Below are positions 25,310 to 34,353 of a DNA stretch of 64,000 nt, in pieces (the stretch's first letter is position 1; every line of letters starts with the position of its first letter). A model generated the notes under the pieces. It worked only from the letters and a program-made list of their open reading frames with translations, ran no database searches and was not told the DNA's origin. The DNA is from CAG-791 sp963605745 (lineage in GTDB: Bacteria; Bacillota; Clostridia; Lachnospirales; Lachnospiraceae), in assembly GCA_963605745.1 (NCBI GenBank), contig CAVCWT010000001.1, positions 124,001-188,000 on the forward strand, read 5' to 3'. The translations under genes were made by a program, and so were the position numbers.

Positions 25310-26236
25310 TTAGAACAGTGCGTAGTCTTCGTCGATGTGCTTGACAACGGTGTTGACGATCATGATGATGGCAAAGCACAGAACCGACTGATAGAGCGTT
25401 GCTGCTGCGGTCATGCCGATGTCCGGGTTATTCAGCAGGGAACGGAATACGTAAGTATCAATAACGTCTGTGGCATTGTAGAGCTGTCCGTTGCTGCCGA
25501 CGATCTGATAGAACATTTCAAAGTCACCGCGAAGGATGCGGCCGACCTGCAGAAGGATCATCGTGATCAGTGTCGGGCGAATGGACGGCAGTGTGATGTA
25601 ACGGATTCTCTGGAAGATCGTTGCGCCGTCGATGGCTGCGGCCTCGTTGATTTCGCCGTCCACGCCGGTGATGGCTGCAATGTAGATTACGGAGTTGTAT
25701 CCGGTCCACTTCCATGCATTGAAGAGGCAGATGATAACCGGCCATGCCTCCGGCTTCATGTAGAAGTTGATCTTTTCCCCGCCGAGTGCCTGGATGATTC
25801 CGTTGATCATACCGGTCTCATAGTTGAACAGTGAGAATACGAATACACCGACAACAACCCACGAGATGAAATAAGGCATCAGGATCAGGGTCTGTGTGAT
25901 CTTCTTGAAATGCTTTCTGTGAATCTCCGAAATGAAGATTGCGATGATCACGGCGATCAGCTGTGAGGTGATCAGGTTCAGCAGGTTGTAGAGAACTGTG
26001 TTCTTTGTAATCAACCAGCCGGTTCCGGACGAGAACAGGTAGCGGAAGTTCTCGATGCCGTTGAACGGGCTCTTGAACACTCCCAGGTCATACCGGTAGC
26101 TCTTGAACGCGAGAATAAGACCGCTCATTGGCAGGTACTGCATCACGATGATCAGGATGACTGCAGGAGCTGCCATGGCAAAGAGCGCTTTGTTCTTCTT
26201 AAACTCGGCAAGAAAGCCATTTTCTTTCTTACTCAT
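25310..26236 (-). CDS. Carbohydrate ABC transporter permease (LplB/MalF type)
   Basis: A 308-residue permease with six predicted membrane helices and the EAA loop EAAAIDGATIFQRIRYITLP. The first gene of the importer-hydrolase operon. AAGGGAGGAAGACA precedes the ATG. The upstream 323-base gap holds a terminator for yesMN, a TATACT -10 box and two direct repeats that look like binding sites for the YesN-type regulator. Transport of gluco-oligosaccharides is inferred from the neighbouring hydrolases. Confidence 0.93.
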   Translation of the reverse strand: MSKKENGFLAEFKKNKALFAMAAPAVILIIVMQYLPMSGLILAFKSYRYDLGVFKSPFNGIENFRYLFSSGTGWLITKNTVLYNLLNLITSQLIAVIIAIFISEIHRKHFKKITQTLILMPYFISWVVVGVFVFSLFNYETGMINGIIQALGGEKINFYMKPEAWPVIICLFNAWKWTGYNSVIYIAAITGVDGEINEAAAIDGATIFQRIRYITLPSIRPTLITMILLQVGRILRGDFEMFYQIVGSNGQLYNATDVIDTYVFRSLLNNPDIGMTAAATLYQSVLCFAIIMIVNTVVKHIDEDYALF

Positions 26237-26368
26237 TGTCTTCCTCCCTTTCTGCTGCTCCTTTGGATGAATTCATCGCCTCATGTACCCTTGCGGCCGC
26301 TGTGTCAGCCTCGTCATCCTGACGAATGAATCCCATCAAAGTTCGCAGCACTTGTTAGATTTGTTAAA

Positions 26369-26408
26369 AGTATAAAAAACATCGCCTGCAAAATGAACAG
26401 ACGATGTT
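26369..26408 (-). terminator. Terminator of the two-component genes overlapping the importer promoter
   Basis: On the minus strand AACATCGTCTG and CAGGCGATGTT form a stem of 11 pairs, followed by six T and then TATACT (26369-26374), a possible -10 box for the importer operon. The -35 region would fall inside the stem and is poor, which fits an activator-dependent promoter. The rest of the 26237-26559 gap shows no gene. Confidence 0.7.
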
Positions 26409-26416
26409 TCGAAAGG

Positions 26417-26459
26417 GTGGAAAATTTTAGGTTTTTTAGTGGAAATATTTTAGGTTTTT
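26417..26459. promoter_or_regulatory. Two direct repeats, probable YesN-type operator
   Basis: The sequence gtggaaaattttaggttttt (26417-26436) recurs as gtggaaatattttaggtttt (from 26439). The two copies are 22 bases apart, two helical turns, and lie just upstream of the importer promoter. Tandem sites of this kind are usual for AraC-type activators. Confidence 0.65.
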
Positions 26460-26559
26460 CGTCATATTTTTCTTTTTCGCATGATGGTGTCTTCTGAAAA
26501 GGTGGATAAATTATTTATTTTGCATCATCATGCACACCTTTGCATGATTTTGTTGTGCA

Positions 26560-28530
26560 TCATGTCTGAATCGCCTTTTCCAGTTCCTCCAGATTCCACG
26601 CACGGATTCGAATCTGCACCTGCGTTCCCCGGACCGGGAGTCTTCGATTCGACGAAGGCTTCTTCTCGATGCTTTCTGCCTCCACGCTCTCTTCTGCATC
26701 GCTGCCGGACGTATCCGCTTTGTCTGTTGTCCCAGCTGCTGTCCCATCATTGGTCCGGTAGGTCACGCCGTATTCCTCTCCGTACGCAAGCTTAATGCGA
26801 AAGTTCACATTCATGATGCCAAAGCCCTTGCCGTGCTCACCGGAGCTCTGCGTCTCCAGTTTTCTGGCAGTTTCATCCGGCATTCCCGGTCCGTCATCCT
26901 GTACCGTGAGGATGACATCATCACCCTCGCGCCTTCCTGTAATATCAAGCCGGCAGCTCTTAATCTCTGCATGCTCGCCCATGCCATGGAGAATCGAGTT
27001 CTCCACAAAAGGCTGCAACGTGATATTCAGGCAGGCGAGCGTTTGAATCTCCTCCGCTACATCCACATGCAGTTCAATGACATTCTCATAATGAGCATTC
27101 TCAATATCCACAAAGGCCTTCACATGCCGCAGCTCATCCCGAATCGAAATGGCCGAATTCCCGTGATTTAAGGACAGGCGGTAGAACTGCCCCAGGTTCC
27201 TTGCGATCCTAGCCACATCCTCTGCACCGTAATCCATCGCGCCCCAGTTGATCAGATCCAGTGTGTTGTACAGAAAATGCGGATTGATCTGTGCCTGCAG
27301 CGCCTTCATTTCGGTCTGTGAGATGCTGCGGCCGAGGCGGTACTGCTCCTTCATGAGCTTTTGAATTTCATCAATCATGAAGTCAAAATTACTGTTCAGC
27401 TCATCCATCTCATCCTGTCCCCGGGGGATTCCCGGCTCCTGGATTCTGAGATTGATATTGCCCCTTTGGATTTCCTCCATCCGTCCGTTCAAGAGGTCAA
27501 TGCGCTTTGTATAATATCTTGCCAGTTCAAAGGAAGCGAATAACACCACTGCCATGGTTGACAACGCCAGAATCGCAAAAGCCATCAATAGCCACGAGAG
27601 CTGCAGACGGAACTCTGTCACCGGTATTACCGCCGTAATGGTCCACGCCGGAATGCTCACATCATATTGAACAGCATAAAAATTCCGGTTTCTCTGAACT
27701 CTCTGCCAGTTGCCGGCCTCCCGATAGTCCGTAATAGAATCCTTTTGCGCTTCGTATTGATCCGGATCACTGACGCAGATTTCCTTCCCGTCGCTCCCTG
27801 TCAGGATGAGAAAGCTCCCCTTCGTCGGTGCTGCATTTTCCAGAACATCCCGAATCTGTTCCATCCGGATTTCTACCTTAATGACAAAGCTGCGCTGTTC
27901 TCCGTCTGCACATTGAACAGTCACATTCGAGAGCTTTGCAAGGTATTCCTGCGCTGCGCCTCCTCCTGTCCGCTTGTCCATCATCGTGCAGTAAATCGAA
28001 CCGCCCACTGCCAGTGCTGCCTGAATCTGCGGATAATCCTCCCTCTCCTCCAGCTCAGACTCCGGGTAAAAGTAAAAATCGTTGCTGGCATACAGTTCCT
28101 CATCCGGCACATACATGCCGATGCGGTAATCTCCGTTCGAGAGCTCGATCTGCTGAACGACCTGATTCAGCCGGTAGAATTCCAGATAATTCTCTTTCGC
28201 ATCCAGGTGACTCCCAAAGTCCGGAGCGGTCAGGATTTCCTGCAATGTATCATTCGTGCGGATCTGATCCGAAATATACAAAAGATTCTGCACATAACTG
28301 GACAGAAAGCTTCCGGCCTGCGCCATGGACTGTTCCGTGCTGTATTGCAGCTGCTGCGCAGAACGCTGCTGCAGATACATTCCTGCTACCAGATAAATCA
28401 GAAAGCTGACCGCAATGACAGGAACGGAGAATGCGACGGTCATCTTCTGCCGCATCGACCAGCCAAGGATCCGATTTCGAAGCCTTAGCCGGAGACTGTT
28501 GCTCTTGTCGTTTTTTGCTCTCATTCTCAT
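26560..28530 (-). CDS. YesM-type sensor histidine kinase
   Basis: A 656-residue membrane sensor. An N-terminal helix (about 28-50), an extracytoplasmic sensing region and a second helix (about 310-335) precede a HAMP domain. The His_kinase core follows, with ALQAQINPHFLYNTLDLINW (phospho-accepting His) and the ATP-binding domain (QPFVENSILHG, DDGPGMP, GKGFGIMNVNFR). An Asp/Glu/Ser-rich insertion separates the last strands of the ATPase domain, which is unusual. Its ATG overlaps the TGA of the response regulator gene (ATGA). It most likely senses an extracellular sugar and controls the importer and hydrolase genes downstream. Confidence 0.93.
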   Translation of the reverse strand: MRMRAKNDKSNSLRLRLRNRILGWSMRQKMTVAFSVPVIAVSFLIYLVAGMYLQQRSAQQLQYSTEQSMAQAGSFLSSYVQNLLYISDQIRTNDTLQEILTAPDFGSHLDAKENYLEFYRLNQVVQQIELSNGDYRIGMYVPDEELYASNDFYFYPESELEEREDYPQIQAALAVGGSIYCTMMDKRTGGGAAQEYLAKLSNVTVQCADGEQRSFVIKVEIRMEQIRDVLENAAPTKGSFLILTGSDGKEICVSDPDQYEAQKDSITDYREAGNWQRVQRNRNFYAVQYDVSIPAWTITAVIPVTEFRLQLSWLLMAFAILALSTMAVVLFASFELARYYTKRIDLLNGRMEEIQRGNINLRIQEPGIPRGQDEMDELNSNFDFMIDEIQKLMKEQYRLGRSISQTEMKALQAQINPHFLYNTLDLINWGAMDYGAEDVARIARNLGQFYRLSLNHGNSAISIRDELRHVKAFVDIENAHYENVIELHVDVAEEIQTLACLNITLQPFVENSILHGMGEHAEIKSCRLDITGRREGDDVILTVQDDGPGMPDETARKLETQSSGEHGKGFGIMNVNFRIKLAYGEEYGVTYRTNDGTAAGTTDKADTSGSDAEESVEAESIEKKPSSNRRLPVRGTQVQIRIRAWNLEELEKAIQT

Positions 28531-30071
28531 AGGCTTTCCCGATATTCCTTGGGTGATACACCGACCACCTTTTTGAAGGTCTTGGAGAAATATTTCGGAT
28601 CCTCGTAGCCAACCCGTTCCGCCACCTCATATAACTTACAGCCGGGATCTGCCAGCAGCTCCTTTGCCCTTCCGATCCGGCACTCTGTCACATACTGTCC
28701 TACGGTGCAGTTCATATTCTTGCTGAAAAGAGAAGAGAGATACGCCGGTGACAAGGATACCTGCTCTGCCAAAAGGTTCAGGGACAGCTCATGCTCTCCC
28801 AGGTGCTGATGAATATAATCGCAGACTGCGCGCAGCTGACAGTTGCTCTTTACCTTTGTGTCCGACTGCAGCACAAAGGCGATGTGGCGCTTTACATAAC
28901 TGGTCAGCTCCTCAAAGGTCTTGCAATCCTCAAAGGTAATCTGATTTTTGGGATCCTCCAGGCCGAGGCTTCGCAGCTCTCCGTAGATTCCGCTCCCTCC
29001 CATGGATTCCTCAATCCGGAACCGTTCGTCATCGATGCCGTTTCTCTGGCAATACCGGCTCACAACACGGTCCATGTTGTAAAAAATCCAGGAGGAATGA
29101 AGGCTTAAAATGGTATGCTCACTCGTCAGCTTCTGATACCATTCCTCCACAAGGCGGTTCGCATTCTCTGTATCATTGTCACTGAGCATCTGGTAGAGGC
29201 AATGGAACTGGTCCTCCGGAATGCCGTTTCGCATTTCGGTCCACTCTTCTCCCTGTAATGCATAGGAATTCCATCCCTTATACCCAAGGTGTCTCTGAGC
29301 ATCTGCCGCATCCCGGTATGCCTGCGGAATCTGATCTCTTCCCGCATATTCTCTGCCGGCCGATACGAACCAGTTCTGATCCTCCCCCGCATAGGAGAGA
29401 ATCCCGCGGCACACCTGCCGAATCTGCTCCTCCTGCCAGGGAGACATGCGGCACACGAGAATTGCATAGTACTGCGTTGTAATATGGTCGGACAGAACCT
29501 GTCCGAAATCGCCGCCGTACTCTCTGGAAAGCCTTGCTGAGAGCTCTGCTGTGATGCCGTCAAAATCATCCACCTTGCGGCTTTTGGCGCGGAGAATGAA
29601 CATGACATAATGGCGGTACAGCTCCTCTCCCTCGGTGTTCTCCCAGCTCCCGGGATCCATGATCAGCGCATGCAGGATGGATCGTTTCAAGTGCCTTGTT
29701 CTGCGAATCTCCTGCACCGCCTTCTGTAAAACTTTGGAGAGCTCCTCGGGATCCACCGGCTTTTCCACATAACCGGCTACGCCGATGGAGATGGCCGCCT
29801 GCAGATATTCCTTGTCGGTATATCCGCTGATAAAAATGATCTGTACATCCGGAAGGCGTTTTCGAAGCGCTGTTCCCAGCTGCGTTCCGTCCATTCCCGG
29901 CATCCTGATATCCGACAGGACGAGATCCGGGCGATAGTCCTCCAGCATCTCGAGTGCTTCCTCTGCGCTGCCGGCCGCACGCACCTCTTCAATATCATAC
30001 TGTGCCCATCGAACGTGCCGCAAAAGGCCGTTTCGAATGGCCGCTTCATCCTCTACAATCAATGCCCGCAT
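28527..30071 (-). CDS. YesN-type response regulator (REC plus AraC DNA-binding domain)
   Basis: A 514-residue regulator. The receiver domain (1-120) has the acidic pair in VEDEAA, the phospho-acceptor Asp in LVLSDIRMPGMDG and the Lys in VEKPVDPEEL. A long middle region of unclear function leads to two helix-turn-helix units at the C-terminus ending in VGYEDPKYFSKTFKKVVGVS, the AraC signature. GAGGGGGAAGCAGA precedes the ATG. It is translationally coupled to the kinase and likely binds the repeats at 26417-26459 to activate the beta-glucan locus. Confidence 0.94.
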   Translation of the reverse strand: MRALIVEDEAAIRNGLLRHVRWAQYDIEEVRAAGSAEEALEMLEDYRPDLVLSDIRMPGMDGTQLGTALRKRLPDVQIIFISGYTDKEYLQAAISIGVAGYVEKPVDPEELSKVLQKAVQEIRRTRHLKRSILHALIMDPGSWENTEGEELYRHYVMFILRAKSRKVDDFDGITAELSARLSREYGGDFGQVLSDHITTQYYAILVCRMSPWQEEQIRQVCRGILSYAGEDQNWFVSAGREYAGRDQIPQAYRDAADAQRHLGYKGWNSYALQGEEWTEMRNGIPEDQFHCLYQMLSDNDTENANRLVEEWYQKLTSEHTILSLHSSWIFYNMDRVVSRYCQRNGIDDERFRIEESMGGSGIYGELRSLGLEDPKNQITFEDCKTFEELTSYVKRHIAFVLQSDTKVKSNCQLRAVCDYIHQHLGEHELSLNLLAEQVSLSPAYLSSLFSKNMNCTVGQYVTECRIGRAKELLADPGCKLYEVAERVGYEDPKYFSKTFKKVVGVSPKEYRESL

Positions 30072-30159
30072 TCTGCTTCCCCCTCTTCTTTGTGCGTACC
30101 GTAGTTCCCGCCGTCATTCTGCCGCCCGGCTTCACCGCAGCAGCACTGCGCCGGCAGTA

Positions 30160-32067
30160 TCAATGCATGGAATACTGCACGCTTGCTCCTCTTTGATGCA
30201 GGTCCCTTAGCTGCCGGACCTGTTCTGCTGTAATCCTTTCCCCGGGAACAAGGAGCGGAATCCCCGGCGGATACGGTGTCACATACTCTGCGCAAATACG
30301 ACCGGCCGCATCCTCCAGACAAGCCTTTTGGGTCTGTCCATGCAGGGCCTTCTGCGCAGCAGCCGTCAAAGACAGTTCCTCATCTCCAGGCAGAAGATCC
30401 CCCGGCAGAACCTGTACGTACTCGCTTCGGGTTGCATCCTGGCGGACATCCGAGGATCCCTGGCACCTCGTTTGCTTTCCTGAGCGTTTTAACGAGAGTT
30501 TTAATGAGAGTTCTTTCGAGAATTTTCCCGGATGTTTCTCTGTCTGCTCTTGTGCCTGGCTTTCTGCGGATTCCTTCTGATCCCCCGGTGCCTGTTCATG
30601 AACTACTGCAGCGATCCAGCCGCACTGCTCCGGTCGTTTCAGTTCCTCGTTTAAATGCTCCAGAGCTGTCCTCGTCCTCATCCAGCCGTCCTCGGTATCG
30701 GCACAGGAGGTCATGAGGAGGACGTTTCCCCCACAGCTCATCTCAGTCTCGATTCCTTCCTCCTGCCGCAGGAAATCCTGCAGCTCCTTTCCGGAGCACA
30801 GCGCCTTTTTGCTGCAGACAAGGATCTTGCCGGGATCTCTTGCATAGCATCCGGCGGCAATCATCTGCCGACTCTCTTCCTGCCTTCCTTTCGGAATCTC
30901 ACAGGGTGCCGATGTGACCCTATCTCCCGCCGTTTTGTGAAGCGCCGCTACGCCCATCGGTTCTGATCCCATGCGCGATTCAGATGCTGATTCCAATTTC
31001 ACACCCAGAACCAACAGATTCTCCCAGCCACGTGCAGCCTCTTCGAATGATCGGATCTGTTCTCTCCATCTGCGAAAGCTCTCTTTCCCATGCTCCATGA
31101 GCCACCCGGTGCAGCCATCCAGCGAAGCCAGCAGCGGATAGGACGGCGAGCTGGTTTCAAAGATATTCAATCCCTGCTCCAGTGCCGTCTCCGAAACCCG
31201 GTCCGAGCACAGATGCAGGTAAGCTGTCTGTGTCAGAGACGGCAAGGTCTTATGTGCGCTCTGTACGACAACATCCGCCCCAAGGTGCACCGCACTGTCC
31301 GGAAAATCATATTCCGGTAAATCACATTTCAGTAAATCACGTTCCGATAAATCACATTCCGGGAAAGCATATTCTGGTAAATCACATTTCAGAGAACGAT
31401 TTTCCGCCGTTTCCTCTGCAAACTCTCCTGTCTCGTTTTCTCCATGTCTGGTCTCGTCTTCCTGACGGAAGAGTCCCAGATGTGCCCCATGTGCCTCATC
31501 CACGAAAAGGAGCTTGCCGGCAGCATGCGTCACCCTTGCAATCTCCTTAATATCCGACAGGATCCCCTCATAGGTCGGACTGGTGATGACCACTGCCGCA
31601 GACCCAGGAAACCGTTCCAGCATTTCCTGCACGTTTGCAGGATCTATGCTGCCCGGAATGTCGAATTCCTCGATCCTTTCCGGGTAGATCCAGTGCACCG
31701 AGAGCTCCAGGAGCTCAATGGCATGGTAGACCGATTTATGGCAGTTCCTTGCGGCAATGATCTCGCCGCCCCTCGGAACCATCGCATAGATGGCTGCGAG
31801 ATTCCCGCAGGTGCTGCCGCCCACGAGATACCAGGTCCTTTTGCTGCCGACAAGGTCTCTTGTTCGGTCCATGGCGGTCCTTAGAATTCCCTCGGCATCA
31901 TGCAGATCGTCGGTTCCCTCCACCTCTGTCACATCCCATTCATAGGGAAGACCCGGCACCGGTGCCAGAGCCCTCTTGTGTCCCGGCATGTGCATCGGAT
32001 AGATTCCGGACTGACCGTACTGTATGAGACTGATATAGAGTTCGTTTTGATTCTGCTCGTCCCGCAT
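30160..32067 (-). CDS. Orn/Lys/Arg decarboxylase-like PLP enzyme
   Basis: About 635 residues of the fold I PLP family. The N-terminal domain has MHMPGHKR, the VEGTDDLHDAEGIL motif, VDEAHGAHLG (Asp pairing with the PLP ring nitrogen) and SAHKTLP (Lys forming the Schiff base). The C-terminal Orn/DC domain ends TPYPPGIPLLVPGE. It would decarboxylate a basic amino acid to a polyamine. Two low-complexity insertions stand out: a five-residue repeat after DEAHGAHLG and a Lys/Gln/Ser-rich stretch before the C-terminal domain. The ATG at 32067 lacks a clear ribosome site; the frame opens further to a GTG at 32115. Confidence 0.85.
   Translation of the reverse strand: MRDEQNQNELYISLIQYGQSGIYPMHMPGHKRALAPVPGLPYEWDVTEVEGTDDLHDAEGILRTAMDRTRDLVGSKRTWYLVGGSTCGNLAAIYAMVPRGGEIIAARNCHKSVYHAIELLELSVHWIYPERIEEFDIPGSIDPANVQEMLERFPGSAAVVITSPTYEGILSDIKEIARVTHAAGKLLFVDEAHGAHLGLFRQEDETRHGENETGEFAEETAENRSLKCDLPEYAFPECDLSERDLLKCDLPEYDFPDSAVHLGADVVVQSAHKTLPSLTQTAYLHLCSDRVSETALEQGLNIFETSSPSYPLLASLDGCTGWLMEHGKESFRRWREQIRSFEEAARGWENLLVLGVKLESASESRMGSEPMGVAALHKTAGDRVTSAPCEIPKGRQEESRQMIAAGCYARDPGKILVCSKKALCSGKELQDFLRQEEGIETEMSCGGNVLLMTSCADTEDGWMRTRTALEHLNEELKRPEQCGWIAAVVHEQAPGDQKESAESQAQEQTEKHPGKFSKELSLKLSLKRSGKQTRCQGSSDVRQDATRSEYVQVLPGDLLPGDEELSLTAAAQKALHGQTQKACLEDAAGRICAEYVTPYPPGIPLLVPGERITAEQVRQLRDLHQRGASVQYSMH
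31297..31386 (-). repeat. Six 15-nt tandem repeats inside the decarboxylase gene
   Basis: Ninety bases are made of six 15-nt units that encode the five-residue pattern (C/Y/R)-(D/A)-(L/F)-x-x: CDLPE, YAFPE, CDLSE, RDLLK, CDLPE and YDFPD. They lie between the PLP-pairing Asp region and the Schiff-base Lys region, where family members have a short loop. The period keeps the frame. Confidence 0.9.
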
Positions 32068-32103
32068 TTGTTTTGCTCGTTTTGTTTTGCTGCTCTTTGC
32101 GTA

Positions 32104-32169
32104 TCTGTTTAGCACCTGGCGATTTCAACCATGAATTGGGCGCCTTGCGCACGGATTCATGATTGAAAT
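32104..32169 (+). repeat. Partial, diverged copy of the cloverleaf element (opposite strand)
   Basis: The sequence tctgtttagcacctg is identical to the start of the 12048-12193 element read on its minus strand. It is followed by a P2-like stem, atttcaaccatgaat with attcatgattgaaat, in which the inner stem is changed but still pairs. P3 and P4 are not recognisable. It lies between murD and the decarboxylase gene, in the orientation opposite to both. Confidence 0.6.
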
Positions 32170-32235
32170 TGACTCTCGGCCGCTTTCCAAGGTTCTCTCA
32201 TCCTGCGCGAGCAGGCACCATTCATGCAGGCCGCG

Positions 32236-33444
32236 TCATACACTCTGAATCAGCTGCTGGAACACCTCGCCTCGCTCTTCAAAGTTCTTAAAATATCCAT
32301 AGGAAGCCGCTGCATTGGACATGATCACAGCACCGCCCTTTGGAGTAATCTCCTTTGCCAGACGAACCTGCGCCTTCAGATCCTCCACATAATGCACGTT
32401 CGGGCAGTCCTTCACCGACTCCAGAATCCTCTTGCCGGATTCGTAGGCCAGAATGAATTCGTACTCCGGATGCTCGCGGATATAGTCGATCAGGATGTCA
32501 TAATCGATGCCGCGGTCCATGCCGCCGACCAGGGCCGTCCTGGCATTCGCAACACTTCCCAGCGCCCGGATCGTTGCCTCCGGAATCGTCGAGATCGAGT
32601 CATCATAATAATCCACGCCGTCAATGCAGCCGCAGTTCTCAAGTCTGTGCGGGAGTCCGCCAAAGGACGCCAGCGCCGCACGAATGTCCTCATCCTTGCA
32701 ATGATAAATACGACGTGCGATCTCCCAGACGAACCGGGCATTGAGCTGGTTGTGCTCACCGGGGACACGGAGCTCATAATGCTCCCCTTCCGGCAGGGTG
32801 ACCGTTATTTTGACCGCTTTAGTCATCAGCTCCGGAACATTGGCACCGACGAAAAGAACGTCGTCTTCGGTCTGGTGCTTGGTAATGCCGCTCTTGGCAT
32901 CCAGATAATGCTCCATGACGTGATAGCGGTCCAGATGATCCTCGTACAGATCCAGGAACACGGCAACGTGCGGATCTGCCTGGAGTCTCTGGCACTGATG
33001 GCAGGACAGCTCGAATACCGCAATGGAATCCTCATCCATGTCCGCCAGATAATCCCAGCAGGGCTTGCCGATGTTCCCCATCAGATATGCCTTGTGGCCG
33101 CTGCAGGCATCCAGGACCTTATACAGCATGGAGCTCGTCGTGGACTTGCCCTTTGTGCCGGTGATTCCTACCGTCTGCGGGCCATACTCCTCCAGGAACA
33201 CCTCTGTCTGCGAGGTGAACTTTGCATTCTTGAATTCCGGCGCATCCTCTTCATAGCAAATGCCGGGACTCACAAAGATATAATCGTATTGATCGTCCTT
33301 TACGCCTTCCCGCGGTCCTTCATAAACCTCCACGGAGGCCGGGTGACAATACTCCTGTATGAATTTCTCTGTGGACTTGCCTTCCCGGCCATAGCCCCAG
33401 ATCAGAATCTTCTTACCTTCAAGCTTCTCTATCGTCTTCTTCAT
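32236..33444 (-). CDS. murD: UDP-N-acetylmuramoyl-alanine--D-glutamate ligase
   Basis: A 402-residue Mur ligase. The N-terminal Rossmann-like domain has ILIWGYGREGKS, the central domain has the ATP loop VGITGTKGKSTT, the carbamylated-Lys region follows HLDRYHVMEHY, and the C-terminus has ASYGYFKNFEERGEVFQQL, a MurD hallmark. It adds D-Glu to UDP-MurNAc-L-Ala in the cytoplasm during peptidoglycan synthesis. It is somewhat shorter than the usual 440-460 residues. GGGAGAAGG precedes the ATG. It is not in a dcw cluster; it stands alone and is divergent from the amino-acid ABC genes. Confidence 0.9.
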   Translation of the reverse strand: MKKTIEKLEGKKILIWGYGREGKSTEKFIQEYCHPASVEVYEGPREGVKDDQYDYIFVSPGICYEEDAPEFKNAKFTSQTEVFLEEYGPQTVGITGTKGKSTTSSMLYKVLDACSGHKAYLMGNIGKPCWDYLADMDEDSIAVFELSCHQCQRLQADPHVAVFLDLYEDHLDRYHVMEHYLDAKSGITKHQTEDDVLFVGANVPELMTKAVKITVTLPEGEHYELRVPGEHNQLNARFVWEIARRIYHCKDEDIRAALASFGGLPHRLENCGCIDGVDYYDDSISTIPEATIRALGSVANARTALVGGMDRGIDYDILIDYIREHPEYEFILAYESGKRILESVKDCPNVHYVEDLKAQVRLAKEITPKGGAVIMSNAAASYGYFKNFEERGEVFQQLIQSV

Positions 33445-33490
33445 AACCTTCTCCCATCGCCGTCACAGGTCACTTCTCTGATGACGCATT

Positions 33491-33532
33491 CGATACCGTT
33501 CACACGACTTCCACAGGCAGGCAACGGTATCG
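33491..33532. promoter_or_regulatory. Inverted repeat between divergent murD and amino-acid ABC genes
   Basis: Perfect 10-bp arms cgataccgtt (33491-33500) and aacggtatcg (33523-33532) are separated by 22 bases. The site lies upstream of both divergent genes and could be a regulator site or an RNA hairpin. No regulator gene is adjacent. Confidence 0.45.
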
Positions 33533-33569
33533 CATACCGCCTTTAATGATACCATGGATCCATTCGTTT

Positions 33570-33599
33570 TTTACATTGCATGACAGTGCGTGTTATGAT
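33570..33599 (+). promoter_or_regulatory. Promoter of the amino-acid ABC genes
   Basis: TTTACA (33570-33575) and TATGAT (33594-33599) are 18 bases apart. The position is about 85 nt before the permease start. The leader between them carries no recognised riboswitch. Confidence 0.7.
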
Positions 33600-33682
33600 A
33601 AACGCTACATCAAACATTGTGCTATACACTCGCCAAGGGCGGGTGTGAAACCTATGTCTATCGTTTTCCGGGAATCCACACT

Positions 33683-34351
33683 ATGAATGAACGTCTTCTG
33701 AATATATTAATTGAATCCTTCCCCAAGATCCTGCTGCCGGGGCTTATGTACACCATTCCGCTCACCGCACTGGCCTTTGCTCTTGGCCTTGTGATTGCCA
33801 TCCTGACAGCGCTGGTGCAGTTCGCCAATCTCAAGGTGTTAAAGCCGATAGCCAGAATCTACATCTGGATCATCCGCGGAACGCCTCTCCTCGTGCAGCT
33901 CTTTGTCGTCTACTATGGCCTTCCCAAGGTCGGTATCCTCATCGATGCCTTCCCGGCAGCGGTGCTCGTTTTTGCGCTCAATGAGGGGGCCTATGCTGCT
34001 GAGACCATGCGGGCCGCCCTCGAGTCCGTTCCGCACGGACAGATGGAGGCAGGTCTTTGTGTCGGCATGAGCTGGTGGCAGATTGTCCGCCGCATCATGC
34101 TGCCGCAGGCGCTTCGCACCGCCTTCCCGACGCTGTTCAATGAGCTGATCTCCATGGTAAAGGACACGTCCCTTGCCGCCAACATCACGGTAACCGAGAT
34201 GTTCATGACCACGCAGCGCATCAACGCCGTCTACTATGAGCCCCTGGCGCTCTACCTCGAGGTGGCAGCCATCTACCTGCTGTTCTCCACGGTACTGACT
34301 AAGCTCCAGAACATCGGCGAGAAACGCCTTGGCTCCTATGGAAGGAGATGA
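33683..34351 (+). CDS. Polar amino-acid ABC transporter permease
   Basis: A 222-residue permease of the HisM/GlnP family with about five membrane helices. The family signature is visible in RIYIWIIRGTPLLVQLFVVYYG, in LNEGAYAAETMRAALESVP and in the EAA loop GMSWWQIVRRIMLPQALR. It would form the membrane channel of an amino-acid importer with the downstream ATPase. The ATG at 33683 has only a weak GGGA nine bases upstream; the frame opens further to 33617. Its stop overlaps the region of the ATPase start. No substrate-binding protein gene is nearby. Confidence 0.92.
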   Translation: MNERLLNILIESFPKILLPGLMYTIPLTALAFALGLVIAILTALVQFANLKVLKPIARIYIWIIRGTPLLVQLFVVYYGLPKVGILIDAFPAAVLVFALNEGAYAAETMRAALESVPHGQMEAGLCVGMSWWQIVRRIMLPQALRTAFPTLFNELISMVKDTSLAANITVTEMFMTTQRINAVYYEPLALYLEVAAIYLLFSTVLTKLQNIGEKRLGSYGRR

Positions 34352-34353
34352 TT

